A DNA stretch of 64,000 nucleotides from Pseudomonas sp. UYIF39. Lineage in GTDB: Bacteria; Pseudomonadota; Gammaproteobacteria; Pseudomonadales; Pseudomonadaceae. The position numbers and the translations under genes are program-made. Positions 17,478 through 24,353 of this stretch are shown here, piece after piece. How positions within the stretch are numbered: position 1 is the first letter of the stretch; each line of letters opens with the position of its first letter. Under the pieces are notes generated by a model. The model was not told where the DNA came from. It was given only the letters and a program-made list of their open reading frames with translations, and searched no databases. The stretch covers positions 1 to 64,000 of the forward strand of contig NZ_JALBYU010000020.1 of the NCBI RefSeq assembly GCF_029963765.1, read 5' to 3'.

Positions 17478-18287
17478 ATGCTCCTGACCCCCAATGCCAT
17501 GAGCCGGCGCATGCGCTTCGGCCTGTACTTCACGACCGGATTGATCGCGTTGTTCCTGCTGTTGCCGATCGTGTTCATCGTGCTGCTGTCGTTCGGTTCC
17601 TCCCAGTGGCTGGTGTTTCCGCCACCGGGCTGGACGCTGAAATGGTACGGCCAGTTCTTCTCCAACGCCGACTGGATGAACGCGGCCGTGGCCAGCCTCA
17701 AAGTCGCGGTACTGACCACGTTCTTCGCCGTGGCGCTGGGCCTGCCGACCGCTTTTGCACTGGTACGCGGACGGTTCCCGGGCCGCGAAATGCTCTACGG
17801 CCTGTTCACCCTGCCGATGATCGTGCCGCTGGTGATCATCGCGGTGGCGGTGTACGCACTGTTCCTGAAACTGGGCTACACCGGGACAATGTTCGCCTTC
17901 GTGGTCAGCCACGTGATTGTTGCATTGCCGTTCACCATCATCTCGATCATCAACTCGCTGAAGCTGTTCGATCAGTCGATTGAAGATGCTGCGGTGATCT
18001 GCGGCGCCTCACGCCTGCAAGCGGTGTTCAAGGTGACCTTTCCGGCGATTCGTCCGGGCATGGTGGCCGGTGCGCTGTTTGCGTTCCTGGTGTCCTGGGA
18101 TGAAGTGGTGCTGAGCGTGATGATGGCCAGCCCGACCCTGCAAACCCTTCCCGTGAAAATGTGGACCACCCTGCGCCAGGACCTGACGCCCGTGATCGCC
18201 GTCGCCTCGACGCTGCTGATCGGCCTCTCGGTACTGGTCATGGTGATCGCCGCCGCCCTTCGCCGGCGCAATGAAATCAGCGCCTGA
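17478..18287 (+). CDS. ABC transporter permease (PotC/PotI-like)
   Basis: A 269-residue permease with six predicted membrane helices. The short N-terminus is followed by FTTGLIALFLLLPIVFIVLL, then the polyamine-type signature FPPPGWTLKWYGQF after helix 1. The EAA loop reads DAAVICGASRLQAVFKVTFP. It starts six bases after its partner and is followed by the ATPase gene 17 bases later, a standard order for polyamine/iron-type importers. Confidence 0.9.
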   Translation: MLLTPNAMSRRMRFGLYFTTGLIALFLLLPIVFIVLLSFGSSQWLVFPPPGWTLKWYGQFFSNADWMNAAVASLKVAVLTTFFAVALGLPTAFALVRGRFPGREMLYGLFTLPMIVPLVIIAVAVYALFLKLGYTGTMFAFVVSHVIVALPFTIISIINSLKLFDQSIEDAAVICGASRLQAVFKVTFPAIRPGMVAGALFAFLVSWDEVVLSVMMASPTLQTLPVKMWTTLRQDLTPVIAVASTLLIGLSVLVMVIAAALRRRNEISA

Positions 18288-18304
18288 GCGCCCAGGAGTA
18301 CGAC

Positions 18305-19459
18305 ATGAGTGCAGTGATCAAAGATTCCGCGCAACAGAGCGACCAACCTCTGGTGAGCCTGCGCAACCTGAACAAATACTACGGCGATTTTGCCGCCGTG
18401 GACGACATCTCGCTGGACATCAAGGATGGCGAATTCCTCACGTTCCTCGGCTCCAGCGGCTCTGGTAAAAGTACAACGCTGTCGATGCTCGCCGGCTTCG
18501 AAACCCCGAGCAGCGGCGAGATCCTGGTCAATGGCCAGTCGCTGGTCAACGTACCGCCGCACAAGCGTGACATCGGCATGGTGTTCCAGCGTTATTCGCT
18601 GTTCCCGCACCTGTCGGTACGCGACAACATCGCGTTCCCATTAGCCATTCGCAAACTGGCCACCGCCGAACGCGAGCGCCGGGTCGATGCGATGCTCAAA
18701 CTGGTGCAACTGGAACAGTTCGCCCATCGCCGCCCTTCGCAACTGTCCGGCGGCCAGCAGCAACGTGTGGCGATTGCTCGGGCACTGGTTTATGAACCAC
18801 GCATCCTGCTGATGGACGAACCGCTCGGCGCACTGGACAAGAAACTGCGTGAAGACTTGCAGGATGAACTGCGCCAGTTGCATCGGCGCTTGGGCATCAC
18901 CATTGTTTACGTGACCCACGACCAGGAAGAAGCCATGCGTCTGTCCCAGCGCATCGCGATTTTCAGCCACGGCAAGATTGTCGGTTTAGGCAGCGGCTTC
19001 GACCTCTATCAAAATCCGCCGAATGCCTTTGTTGCTTCGTTCCTGGGTAACTCGAACTTCCTCAAGCTCAAGGCTCAGGGCAATGCGGTCGCTACGTTTG
19101 AAGGGCAATCGTTGTCGATTCGCCTGACTGCAGGATTGCAAACCGATCAGGATGTGTTGCTGATGGTTCGCCCTGAAAAGGCTTTGGCATTGAGCGTTGA
19201 GCAAGCTCATCAGGAACCGCTCGCGGCAGGCTGGAATGAAGTGTCGGCGATTGTCGGTGAAGTGCTGTTTCTCGGTGAAAGCCAGACCTGCACGGTGAAA
19301 ACCTTGGGCGGTACTTCGATGACCGTCAAGGCACTCTCCGCTGCCGGCATGCCGCTGAAGACTGGCGACCCGGTGCGCGTGCGCTGGGCCACTGCGGATG
19401 CTTGCGTGTATACCGAATGGGCTGAAAGCGATTTGAACAAGGCTGCTGGCGCGCATTGA
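18305..19459 (+). CDS. ABC transporter ATP-binding protein (PotA-like)
   Basis: A 384-residue ATPase. The Walker A motif GSSGSGKST is near residue 60, the signature LSGGQQQRVAIARAL near 150 and the Walker B LLMDEPLGALD next to it, followed by the switch His in YVTHDQEEA. The C-terminal 100 residues form a TOBE-type regulatory domain. It powers the importer formed by the three preceding genes. It is the last gene of the operon; a weak GC hairpin with a T-run follows at about 19515-19548. Confidence 0.93.
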   Translation: MSAVIKDSAQQSDQPLVSLRNLNKYYGDFAAVDDISLDIKDGEFLTFLGSSGSGKSTTLSMLAGFETPSSGEILVNGQSLVNVPPHKRDIGMVFQRYSLFPHLSVRDNIAFPLAIRKLATAERERRVDAMLKLVQLEQFAHRRPSQLSGGQQQRVAIARALVYEPRILLMDEPLGALDKKLREDLQDELRQLHRRLGITIVYVTHDQEEAMRLSQRIAIFSHGKIVGLGSGFDLYQNPPNAFVASFLGNSNFLKLKAQGNAVATFEGQSLSIRLTAGLQTDQDVLLMVRPEKALALSVEQAHQEPLAAGWNEVSAIVGEVLFLGESQTCTVKTLGGTSMTVKALSAAGMPLKTGDPVRVRWATADACVYTEWAESDLNKAAGAH

Positions 19460-19759
19460 TCCCCGCCGGCCCATGGCAGTGGGCCGCAAACATGGAGTCA
19501 CCCTCAGGTCGCTGCAACGTCGGGTTGTGGCGGCCTTTTTTTGCTTTTTGGGTTAGGGGCATATCCATTGTTTTGGTAACGGCGGCTGGCGGTTTCGCTT
19601 TTACAGCGAGTCACTTGGAAATACGGAATGCCGCCCAACCCCAAGTAACCAAGGGCTCTTGCCCCTGACGTTCGGTGCCTCGCCTAGGCTCGGCATGCCC
19701 TCGCTCCGGTCCTGCTCCGTGGGCCCGCCGCCATCGGCCATCCATGACCGGGGGCGGCT

Positions 19760-19781
19760 AACCCGGCATCCATGCCGGGTT
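19760..19781. repeat. perfect hairpin inside the dispersed element
   Basis: AACCCGGCAT and ATGCCGGGTT pair around two C bases. It lies inside the repeat element and has no T-run. Confidence 0.7.
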
Positions 19782-19885
19782 GCTCACTGCGCAGAACCTC
19801 TACTCGGCCTCTCGAGGGGGCGTGCACCACAAAAGCCAAAGCGAGGCGACCTACCGGCCGGCCTCATCTCAAGTGCACGTGTTTC

Positions 19886-19911
19886 CCTGTGGGAGCGGGC
19901 TTGCCCGCGAA
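19886..19911 (+). repeat. single REP unit
   Basis: A Pseudomonas REP sequence containing GTGGGAGCGGGCTTGCCCG, embedded in the dispersed element. Such units are mobilised in trans by RAYT transposases, none of which is seen in the window. Confidence 0.8.
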
Positions 19912-20084
19912 GCTGTTGATCTTGCCGTTGCTGTTGCTTTGGCTTTTTCTTTTGATCTGCCTGCCCCTTTCCCAGAGGCCGAACGCAGGCGTTGCGCAGG
20001 GGGCACCGCGGCAAGGATGCCGCGGTAGCCGCCCCCGGAGCAATGCCGGAGTGAGGGCATGCCGAACCTAGGCGAGGCACCGAA

Positions 20085-20516
20085 TGGAGCAGCAAATGCT
20101 GGAAACCACAAAACGCGACATTTGCCGTCATCGCCGTGGTGCCTCGAGATAAGGTCAGCGTCATTGCCCACGGCGAAAAACTGGCGATTGTAGACTAAAC
20201 CGCCACCATCCGGTGCCACGCCTGCAAGCAGTGTCACGCCCATCTCTTTGGGCGCATCGAGAACAAGGACCATGCGTTTTATGGCCTGGACTTCGTCCAC
20301 ACCGAGCTTTCGCCACAGAGCGGATGGGCTGCGCCGGGATTCGCGGCGTTTGTGTCCTCCATCATCGAAACCGGCACACCGCCAGCGCAAATGAAGGCTA
20401 TCCGCGAGCGCCTGCGCTCGATCGGCCTGGAACCCTATGACTGCCTGTCCCCGGACTTGATGGACGCACTGGCGACTCAGGTCGCCAAACAGAAAGGCCT
20501 GCTCCCCGCCGCCTGA
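20085..20516 (+). pseudogene. gfa: 3' remnant of glutathione-dependent formaldehyde-activating enzyme (Gfa)
   Basis: Reading the plus strand gives SSKCWKPQNATFAVIAVVP, matching the CTKCWKP zinc region of Gfa, then after DKVSVIAHGEKLAIVD a TAA stop at 20196. The frame resumes without a shift as TATIRCHACKQC, FGRIENKDHAFYGLDFVH, GWAAPGFAAFVSSIIE and GLEPYDCLSPDLMDALA, the family C-terminus. The first half, about 90 codons with the first zinc cysteines, is gone and the dispersed element lies in its place. Gfa speeds the formation of S-hydroxymethylglutathione. The copy is dead by truncation and nonsense mutation. The family call rests on remembered Gfa sequence and is strong over the whole C-terminal half. 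Confidence 0.85.
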
Positions 20517-20832
20517 TTGATCGGTCGCCGCGGTTTCTTTTCCGGACCGCGGCTCCGATTCACCTTTGATCTTGTGCGCCCCACATAATTAACTGGGGGG
20601 CTGTGGGCATTAAGACAACGGGCTATGCCCGTTTTCAATACCGCTCATACCAATTTTGTACCACCAGGCTCTCTCAACCCACCTTTTCGCTATGACTCAC
20701 TGCATCTACATCAGGCAGATAACGGTCAAAAGCGGCCCTCCAAATCCTCTCGCTCTCCCTTCGAAATTGAAGTCTCTCTTTCCCGCAAGGGCCCGTAGAT
20801 AATCCCACCGCCCGCCGCCCCTTTGCATAGGT
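20517..20832. other. intergenic stretch between the gfa remnant and the frmR-like gene
   Basis: No coding frame of merit. It holds a terminator-like hairpin at 20617-20635 and, at its end, the promoter of the repressor gene. Confidence 0.5.
20617..20635 (+). terminator. terminator-like hairpin
   Basis: AACGGGC and GCCCGTT pair around TAT and are followed by TTT. It probably ended transcription of the gfa gene or of a gene formerly behind it. Confidence 0.6.
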
Positions 20833-20844
20833 ATAGGGGGGTAT
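20833..20844. promoter_or_regulatory. G-tract operator of the FrmR/RcnR-type repressor
   Basis: ATAGGGGGGTAT lies three bases before the start codon of the repressor gene. A G-tract flanked by A/T-rich inverted ends is the site type bound by RcnR/FrmR-like CsoR-family proteins. The G-run also serves as ribosome site, so binding and translation share one element. Confidence 0.7.
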
Positions 20845-20847
20845 CTC

Positions 20848-21123
20848 ATGGGTCATATCGCAGCAAATAAAGACGATCTTCTCAAACGCGTAAAACGCAT
20901 CGCTGGACAAATTCAAGCCGTTGAACGGGCATTGGAATCGGATCTCGATTGCGCCAAAAGACTGCATGTTGTTGCTGCCACTCGCGGAGCCATCAACGGC
21001 TTGATGAAGAAAATCATCGAGGACCACGCGCGGGAGCATTTAGCGAACCCTGCGCTCAGTGAAGAAGAGCGTGACAAGGGGGTCGAAGAGCTTCTTGAAG
21101 CCATTCGCCGTTACTCCAAGTGA
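20848..21123 (+). CDS. FrmR/RcnR-type CsoR-family repressor
   Basis: A 91-residue all-helical repressor. It has His3, Cys35, His60 and His64; all four are the nickel/cobalt ligands of E. coli RcnR, while FrmR has Glu at 64. The RGAINGLMKKIIEDH block is the family core. The neighbouring gfa remnant points instead to formaldehyde sensing, where Cys35 is the reactive residue. Both readings are possible. No metal exporter and no intact formaldehyde dehydrogenase gene is in the window, so the repressor is an orphan whose visible target is only its own promoter. Confidence 0.88.
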   Translation: MGHIAANKDDLLKRVKRIAGQIQAVERALESDLDCAKRLHVVAATRGAINGLMKKIIEDHAREHLANPALSEEERDKGVEELLEAIRRYSK

Positions 21124-21524
21124 ACGCACTGCCGCAGTCTGTACCGTTTTACTCAGCGTGCTGGTACTTGGCTTGAGTGCCAATCCATGGGTCTCAAGGC
21201 TGGCCCGTCGAACAGCGGACAAAGTCGATTGAAAATAAATAAAATCTCTACAACAAAGTAAGCACTGTACAGAATTTGTAGAGGCTTTGATGGGCCATGA
21301 CACCTTCCGAGAAACTCGTTGCATGGCACGGAAACTGGCTCCTTTCGCAAACAAAGATCCTCTACAGAAACTGCAGGGCAGAGCAGTCCGAGTCAGATAA
21401 AGAACTCAAATTCCCTCACATCTCCCAGTGTTCCAGATCAGGCTCTGTATCCAACCCTTGGCAGGAGCTGGATGAAGTTTGCAATGCAGTTTGGGATAAC
21501 CCTCCTTAACTGGAGCGACTGGAT
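21124..21524. other. intergenic stretch with an inverted repeat
   Basis: CTCTACAA at 21246-21253 and TTGTAGAG at 21276-21283 form an inverted repeat, with a TGTACA box at 21266 between them. A 36-codon frame with a GAGG ribosome site follows at 21290. The rest shows nothing convincing. Confidence 0.4.
21290..21400 (+). CDS. possible 36-residue basic peptide
   Basis: ATG at 21290 is preceded by GAGG at six bases and by the inverted repeat at 21246-21283. The peptide is rich in Arg and Lys (FRETRCMARKLAPFANKD). It matches nothing I know. It may be a small gene or the start of a decayed gene. Confidence 0.2.
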   Translation: MGHDTFRETRCMARKLAPFANKDPLQKLQGRAVRVR

Positions 21525-22457
21525 TCAAATTTGCAGTGTTCCCCTTACCAAGGCTTCCAGTCTGGGCAAAATACTCGCTTCGTCATTGCCCAAAATGGCA
21601 ATCGAAGAACCACGCAACCCTGCCGACGAAGCAGCAGCTGCGTCGCCGGCCAAGGCCACTGGGCACGTAACGCCCATTTGAAGCGCACGCAGTCGCTTGT
21701 GCGCATCTGCCTGCAGTGGCGCCTGAACCAGTAGTACCAGCGCGGCGGGCTGAATTGCTTCACACAGCAACGGCAGTTCTTCCAGAGGCTGGCCCGTGCC
21801 CAACACCTCGATGCGCAGCTGGTCACTACTCATCAACAAACCAACACACAACAGCTCCAATTCGCGCGCATGGCCCGAGCCGTCTGCCAGCAGCACGCAA
21901 GCACCGTTGCTCTGGTTCATCTGCAATCGCAATAACATCCGCGCGCGCAAGAAGGCATCAAGGAACAACCACTGACTGCGTCGACCGAAATTATTGCCGG
22001 ATGCCAGGCTGCGCCAGACCGGCAGCAGAATAGCCTCCAGTGCAGTAGCTTTCGGATAGATCGTAAATAATTGCCCGTGCAGGCGCTCCAGCTCAGCGCC
22101 ATCAAAAGCCTGCGTGGCACGATGAACTGCCTCTTGCCACTGGACCAGAGGGGCTTCGGCCGAGCCTGATGCAGTGATACCGGGCGTGTCCTGCTGCCGG
22201 ACGAGCAAAGCGCCTATCTTGCTGATGGGCAGGCCCCGGCTGGTCCAGAGCATGATGCTACGAATATGTTCGATGTCCTGTTGCGAATACAGGCGATGCC
22301 CTCCCACAGTGCGTACTGGTCGGATCAGCCCGTGGCGGCGCTCCCATGCCCGCAAGGTGATCGGGTTGACGCCAGTCAGGCTGGCGACTTCCCGCATGGG
22401 GAGCAAGGCGTCGTCGGAGGTGGATTCGATGGGCTCGGTCATTGAAAGTCGTTGCAT
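21525..22457 (-). CDS. MerR-family regulator, class II LitR (PplR) type
   Basis: A 310-residue regulator. Residues 20-90 form a MerR winged helix (REVASLTGVNPITLRAWERRHGL, GGHRLYSQQDIEHIRSI). The rest has the layout of the CarH/LitR C-terminal domain, but the B12-binding EXXHXXG motif is absent, which marks class II LitR proteins that do not bind cobalamin. In P. putida such regulators (PplR) respond to light through a partner short-LOV protein. Here the LOV gene is divergent 150 bases away. The exact start is uncertain; ATG at 22442 is a second choice. Confidence 0.88.
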   Translation of the reverse strand: MQRLSMTEPIESTSDDALLPMREVASLTGVNPITLRAWERRHGLIRPVRTVGGHRLYSQQDIEHIRSIMLWTSRGLPISKIGALLVRQQDTPGITASGSAEAPLVQWQEAVHRATQAFDGAELERLHGQLFTIYPKATALEAILLPVWRSLASGNNFGRRSQWLFLDAFLRARMLLRLQMNQSNGACVLLADGSGHARELELLCVGLLMSSDQLRIEVLGTGQPLEELPLLCEAIQPAALVLLVQAPLQADAHKRLRALQMGVTCPVALAGDAAAASSAGLRGSSIAILGNDEASILPRLEALVRGTLQI

Positions 22458-22606
22458 CCTGAGTGTGTCGGCATTCTAAACCAGGCATGACACTTTTTAA
22501 CCAGCACCAATCGATGTCCGACGGCCCTGCGCCCTGCCATCTAGGCATGGCAGTCGCTGACGACTACGCTATGGGGCAAACCCACGAATCACAATGAGCC
22601 CAAACC

Positions 22607-23053
22607 ATGATTGACGCCAAACTCCTGCAACTTATGGTCGAAGCCTCCAATGACGGCATCGTCGTGGCCGAGCAGGAAGGCAATGACAGCATCCTCATCT
22701 ATGCCAACCCTGCCTTCGAACGCCTAACCGGCTACAGTGCCGACGAAATTCTCTACCAGGATTGCCGGTTCCTGCAGGCAGACGATCATGCCCAGGCCGC
22801 CCTGGAGGCAATCCGCGACGCCATCCGCCTCGGTCAGCCCTGCCGTCAGGTGCTGCGCAACTATCGCAAGGATGGCAGCCCGTTCTGGAACGAGCTGTCT
22901 ATCACTCCCGTGCACAATGACACCGACCAGTTGACCTACTACATTGGCATACAGCACGACGTCAGCGACAAGATTGCCGCTCTGGAAAGGATTCAGTCAC
23001 TTGAGACCGAAGTGGCCGAGCTTCGCAGTAAACTGGCAAAGCTCGGTGGCTAA
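22607..23053 (+). CDS. short LOV-domain blue-light photoreceptor
   Basis: A 148-residue PAS/LOV protein with no effector domain. The flavin-adduct Cys53 is in YQDCRFLQ and the flavin-contacting pattern NYRKDGSPFWNELSITPV is complete. A C-terminal helix (residues 118-146) of heptad character probably forms the dimer coil. It is very like PpSB1-LOV and PpSB2-LOV of P. putida. On blue light it should form a cysteinyl-FMN adduct and change its contact with the divergently encoded MerR regulator. It has no copy of the N12 operator before it, so it is probably not under that control. Confidence 0.94.
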   Translation: MIDAKLLQLMVEASNDGIVVAEQEGNDSILIYANPAFERLTGYSADEILYQDCRFLQADDHAQAALEAIRDAIRLGQPCRQVLRNYRKDGSPFWNELSITPVHNDTDQLTYYIGIQHDVSDKIAALERIQSLETEVAELRSKLAKLGG

Positions 23054-23084
23054 CGACGAGTAGCGCTACGATCGACACAAAAAG

Positions 23085-23108
23085 TGTACAAGAATATTGA
23101 CTTGTACA
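23085..23108. promoter_or_regulatory. LitR-type operator A (TGTACA-N12-TGTACA)
   Basis: Two TGTACA boxes exactly 12 bases apart, 71 bases before the operon start. This equals the T(G/A)TACA-N12-TGTA(C/T)A pattern I recall for class II LitR of P. putida. A possible -35 box TTGACT lies inside it at 23097. Confidence 0.8.
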
Positions 23109-23135
23109 ATTTTCAACGTAGGCTTCAAGTATATC

Positions 23136-23159
23136 TGTACAGTTTTATCGAATTGTACA
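23136..23159. promoter_or_regulatory. LitR-type operator B (TGTACA-N12-TGTACA)
   Basis: A second perfect copy with the same 12-base spacer, 51 bases downstream of operator A and ending 19 bases before the ATG at 23179. Tandem operators suggest cooperative or tight repression. Confidence 0.8.
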
Positions 23160-23178
23160 ACTTTGCCTGGAGCCTGCC

Positions 23179-23601
23179 ATGTCTGCGTATCTCCACCATT
23201 TCGCTGATACATTCGCAACGCTGAACGCTGATTGCCTGGACCGACTGGGCGAGCTATACAGCAACGATGTTCAGTTTCGTGATCCCTTGCATCAGCTGGA
23301 TGGCCTGCCGGCACTGCGCAGTTACTTTGAAAAGCTGTACACCAACGTCGAGGATATCCGCTACGACCTCCTTGACGTGGATGAAACCACCCCCGGCCAC
23401 GGTTATCTGCGCTGGAACCTGCATTTTCGTCATCCACGCCTGTCCCACGGCCAGCCGATCAGTCTGCAAGGCTGCAGCCACCTGCGCTGGGCGCAACAGG
23501 TCTACCTGCACCACGACTACTTCGATGCCGGCGCCCTGCTCTACGAGCACGTCCCGGTTCTTGGCGGGGTGATCGGCTGGATCAAGGGCAGGCTCGCATG
23601 A
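23179..23601 (+). CDS. SnoaL/NTF2-like protein
   Basis: A 140-residue protein of the NTF2/SnoaL fold: the YLHHFADTFATLNADCLDRL start, the Y..DV.FRDPLH motif near residue 35 and the LQGCSHLRWAQQ...HHDYFD strand pair. The fold binds small hydrophobic ligands and sometimes acts as isomerase or hydratase. It heads the light-regulated operon directly behind the two operators and overlaps the SDR gene by four bases. The ligand is unknown; the lipid-modifying genes downstream suggest a fatty acid derivative. Confidence 0.85.
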   Translation: MSAYLHHFADTFATLNADCLDRLGELYSNDVQFRDPLHQLDGLPALRSYFEKLYTNVEDIRYDLLDVDETTPGHGYLRWNLHFRHPRLSHGQPISLQGCSHLRWAQQVYLHHDYFDAGALLYEHVPVLGGVIGWIKGRLA

Positions 23602-24347
23602 GCCGCTGCTGGCTGACAGGCGCCAGCAGCGGCCTCGGTGCTGCCCTGGCTGAACGGCTGCTGGAGCAAGGCCATGAGGTGGCCTTGGGTGGCCGCCGGG
23701 CGGAGGCTCTGATGCCGCTAGTGCTGCGCTACCCTGGGGCCCTGCTCGCTACCGGCGACGTGACTGACCCATGCCAGGTCTCGGCTATCTGCGAGAACAT
23801 CGAGCATGCCTGGGGCGCACTGGACCTGGTGATCCTGAACGCCGGCACCTGCGAATACCTTGTGCCAGGCAGGTTCGAGGCCGAGACAGTCGAGCGCGTG
23901 ATGCGCACCAATCTGTTGGCAGTCAGTTACTGCCTACAGGCGGCCCTTCCACTGCTGCGCCGCGGGCAGAGACCACACCTGGTAGTGATCGGCAGCTCGG
24001 TGACCTGGCTGGCGCTGCCCCGGGCTGGAGCCTATGGCGCGTCCAAGGCGGCCCTGCGTTATCTGGTCGAGTCCCTGCGCCTGGATCTACATGCCGAAGG
24101 CATCGATGTAACGCTGGTCAGCCCAGGCTTCATCGACACCCCCCTGACTCAGCGCAACACCTTTGCCATGCCACAACTCTGGACGGCCGACCGCGCCGCG
24201 CGGCATGTCCTCGCGCGCCTGACGCGACGACCGTTGGAGATCAACTTTCCACGCCTCTTCATTCTCGTCCTGCGCCTGCTTGGTGCCCTGCCAGCGCGTT
24301 GGCGCTTGGCCCTGGGCGTTCGGATGGCGCGAACCGAACAGGAATAG
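23598..24347 (+). CDS. short-chain dehydrogenase/reductase
   Basis: A 249-residue SDR. The cofactor motif TGASSGLG is at residues 7-14, NAG near 82, the catalytic Ser in GSS and the Tyr-Lys pair in YGASK near 152. The RR..ALGGRR region after strand 2 suggests NADP. The C-terminal 40 residues are hydrophobic and may anchor it to the membrane. ATGA overlap with the preceding gene. In photo-oxidation clusters of other bacteria an SDR of this kind sits with DUF1365 and cyclopropane synthase genes. Confidence 0.9.
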   Translation: MSRCWLTGASSGLGAALAERLLEQGHEVALGGRRAEALMPLVLRYPGALLATGDVTDPCQVSAICENIEHAWGALDLVILNAGTCEYLVPGRFEAETVERVMRTNLLAVSYCLQAALPLLRRGQRPHLVVIGSSVTWLALPRAGAYGASKAALRYLVESLRLDLHAEGIDVTLVSPGFIDTPLTQRNTFAMPQLWTADRAARHVLARLTRRPLEINFPRLFILVLRLLGALPARWRLALGVRMARTEQE

Positions 24348-24353
24348 TTTCAT

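Larger units (their letters stand above)
19671..20084. repeat. dispersed MITE-like element with 54-base inverted arms
   Basis: The arm at 19671-19724 and the reverse complement of 20031-20084 agree at about 48 of 54 positions, both carrying GGTGCCTCGCCTAGG and CGGCATGCCCTC. The centre holds a 22-base hairpin at 19760-19781 and a REP unit at 19886-19911, but no coding gene. I remember very similar sequence as a common repeat in fluorescens-group genomes. The right arm ends directly where the gfa remnant begins. The stretch 19560-19670 before it also looks like repeat-associated sequence. Confidence 0.75.

Noticed and set aside
16449..17912. 487-codon frame opposite the ABC permease genes
   Set aside because: His/Gln/Arg-rich shadow with no motif; the plus-strand permeases have coupled starts and membrane helices.
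21472..21681. Plus-strand frame starting MKFAMQFGITLLNW, looking like the start of a luciferase-like monooxygenase
   Set aside because: Only the first dozen residues look suggestive; the rest is antisense to the MerR gene and has no domain.
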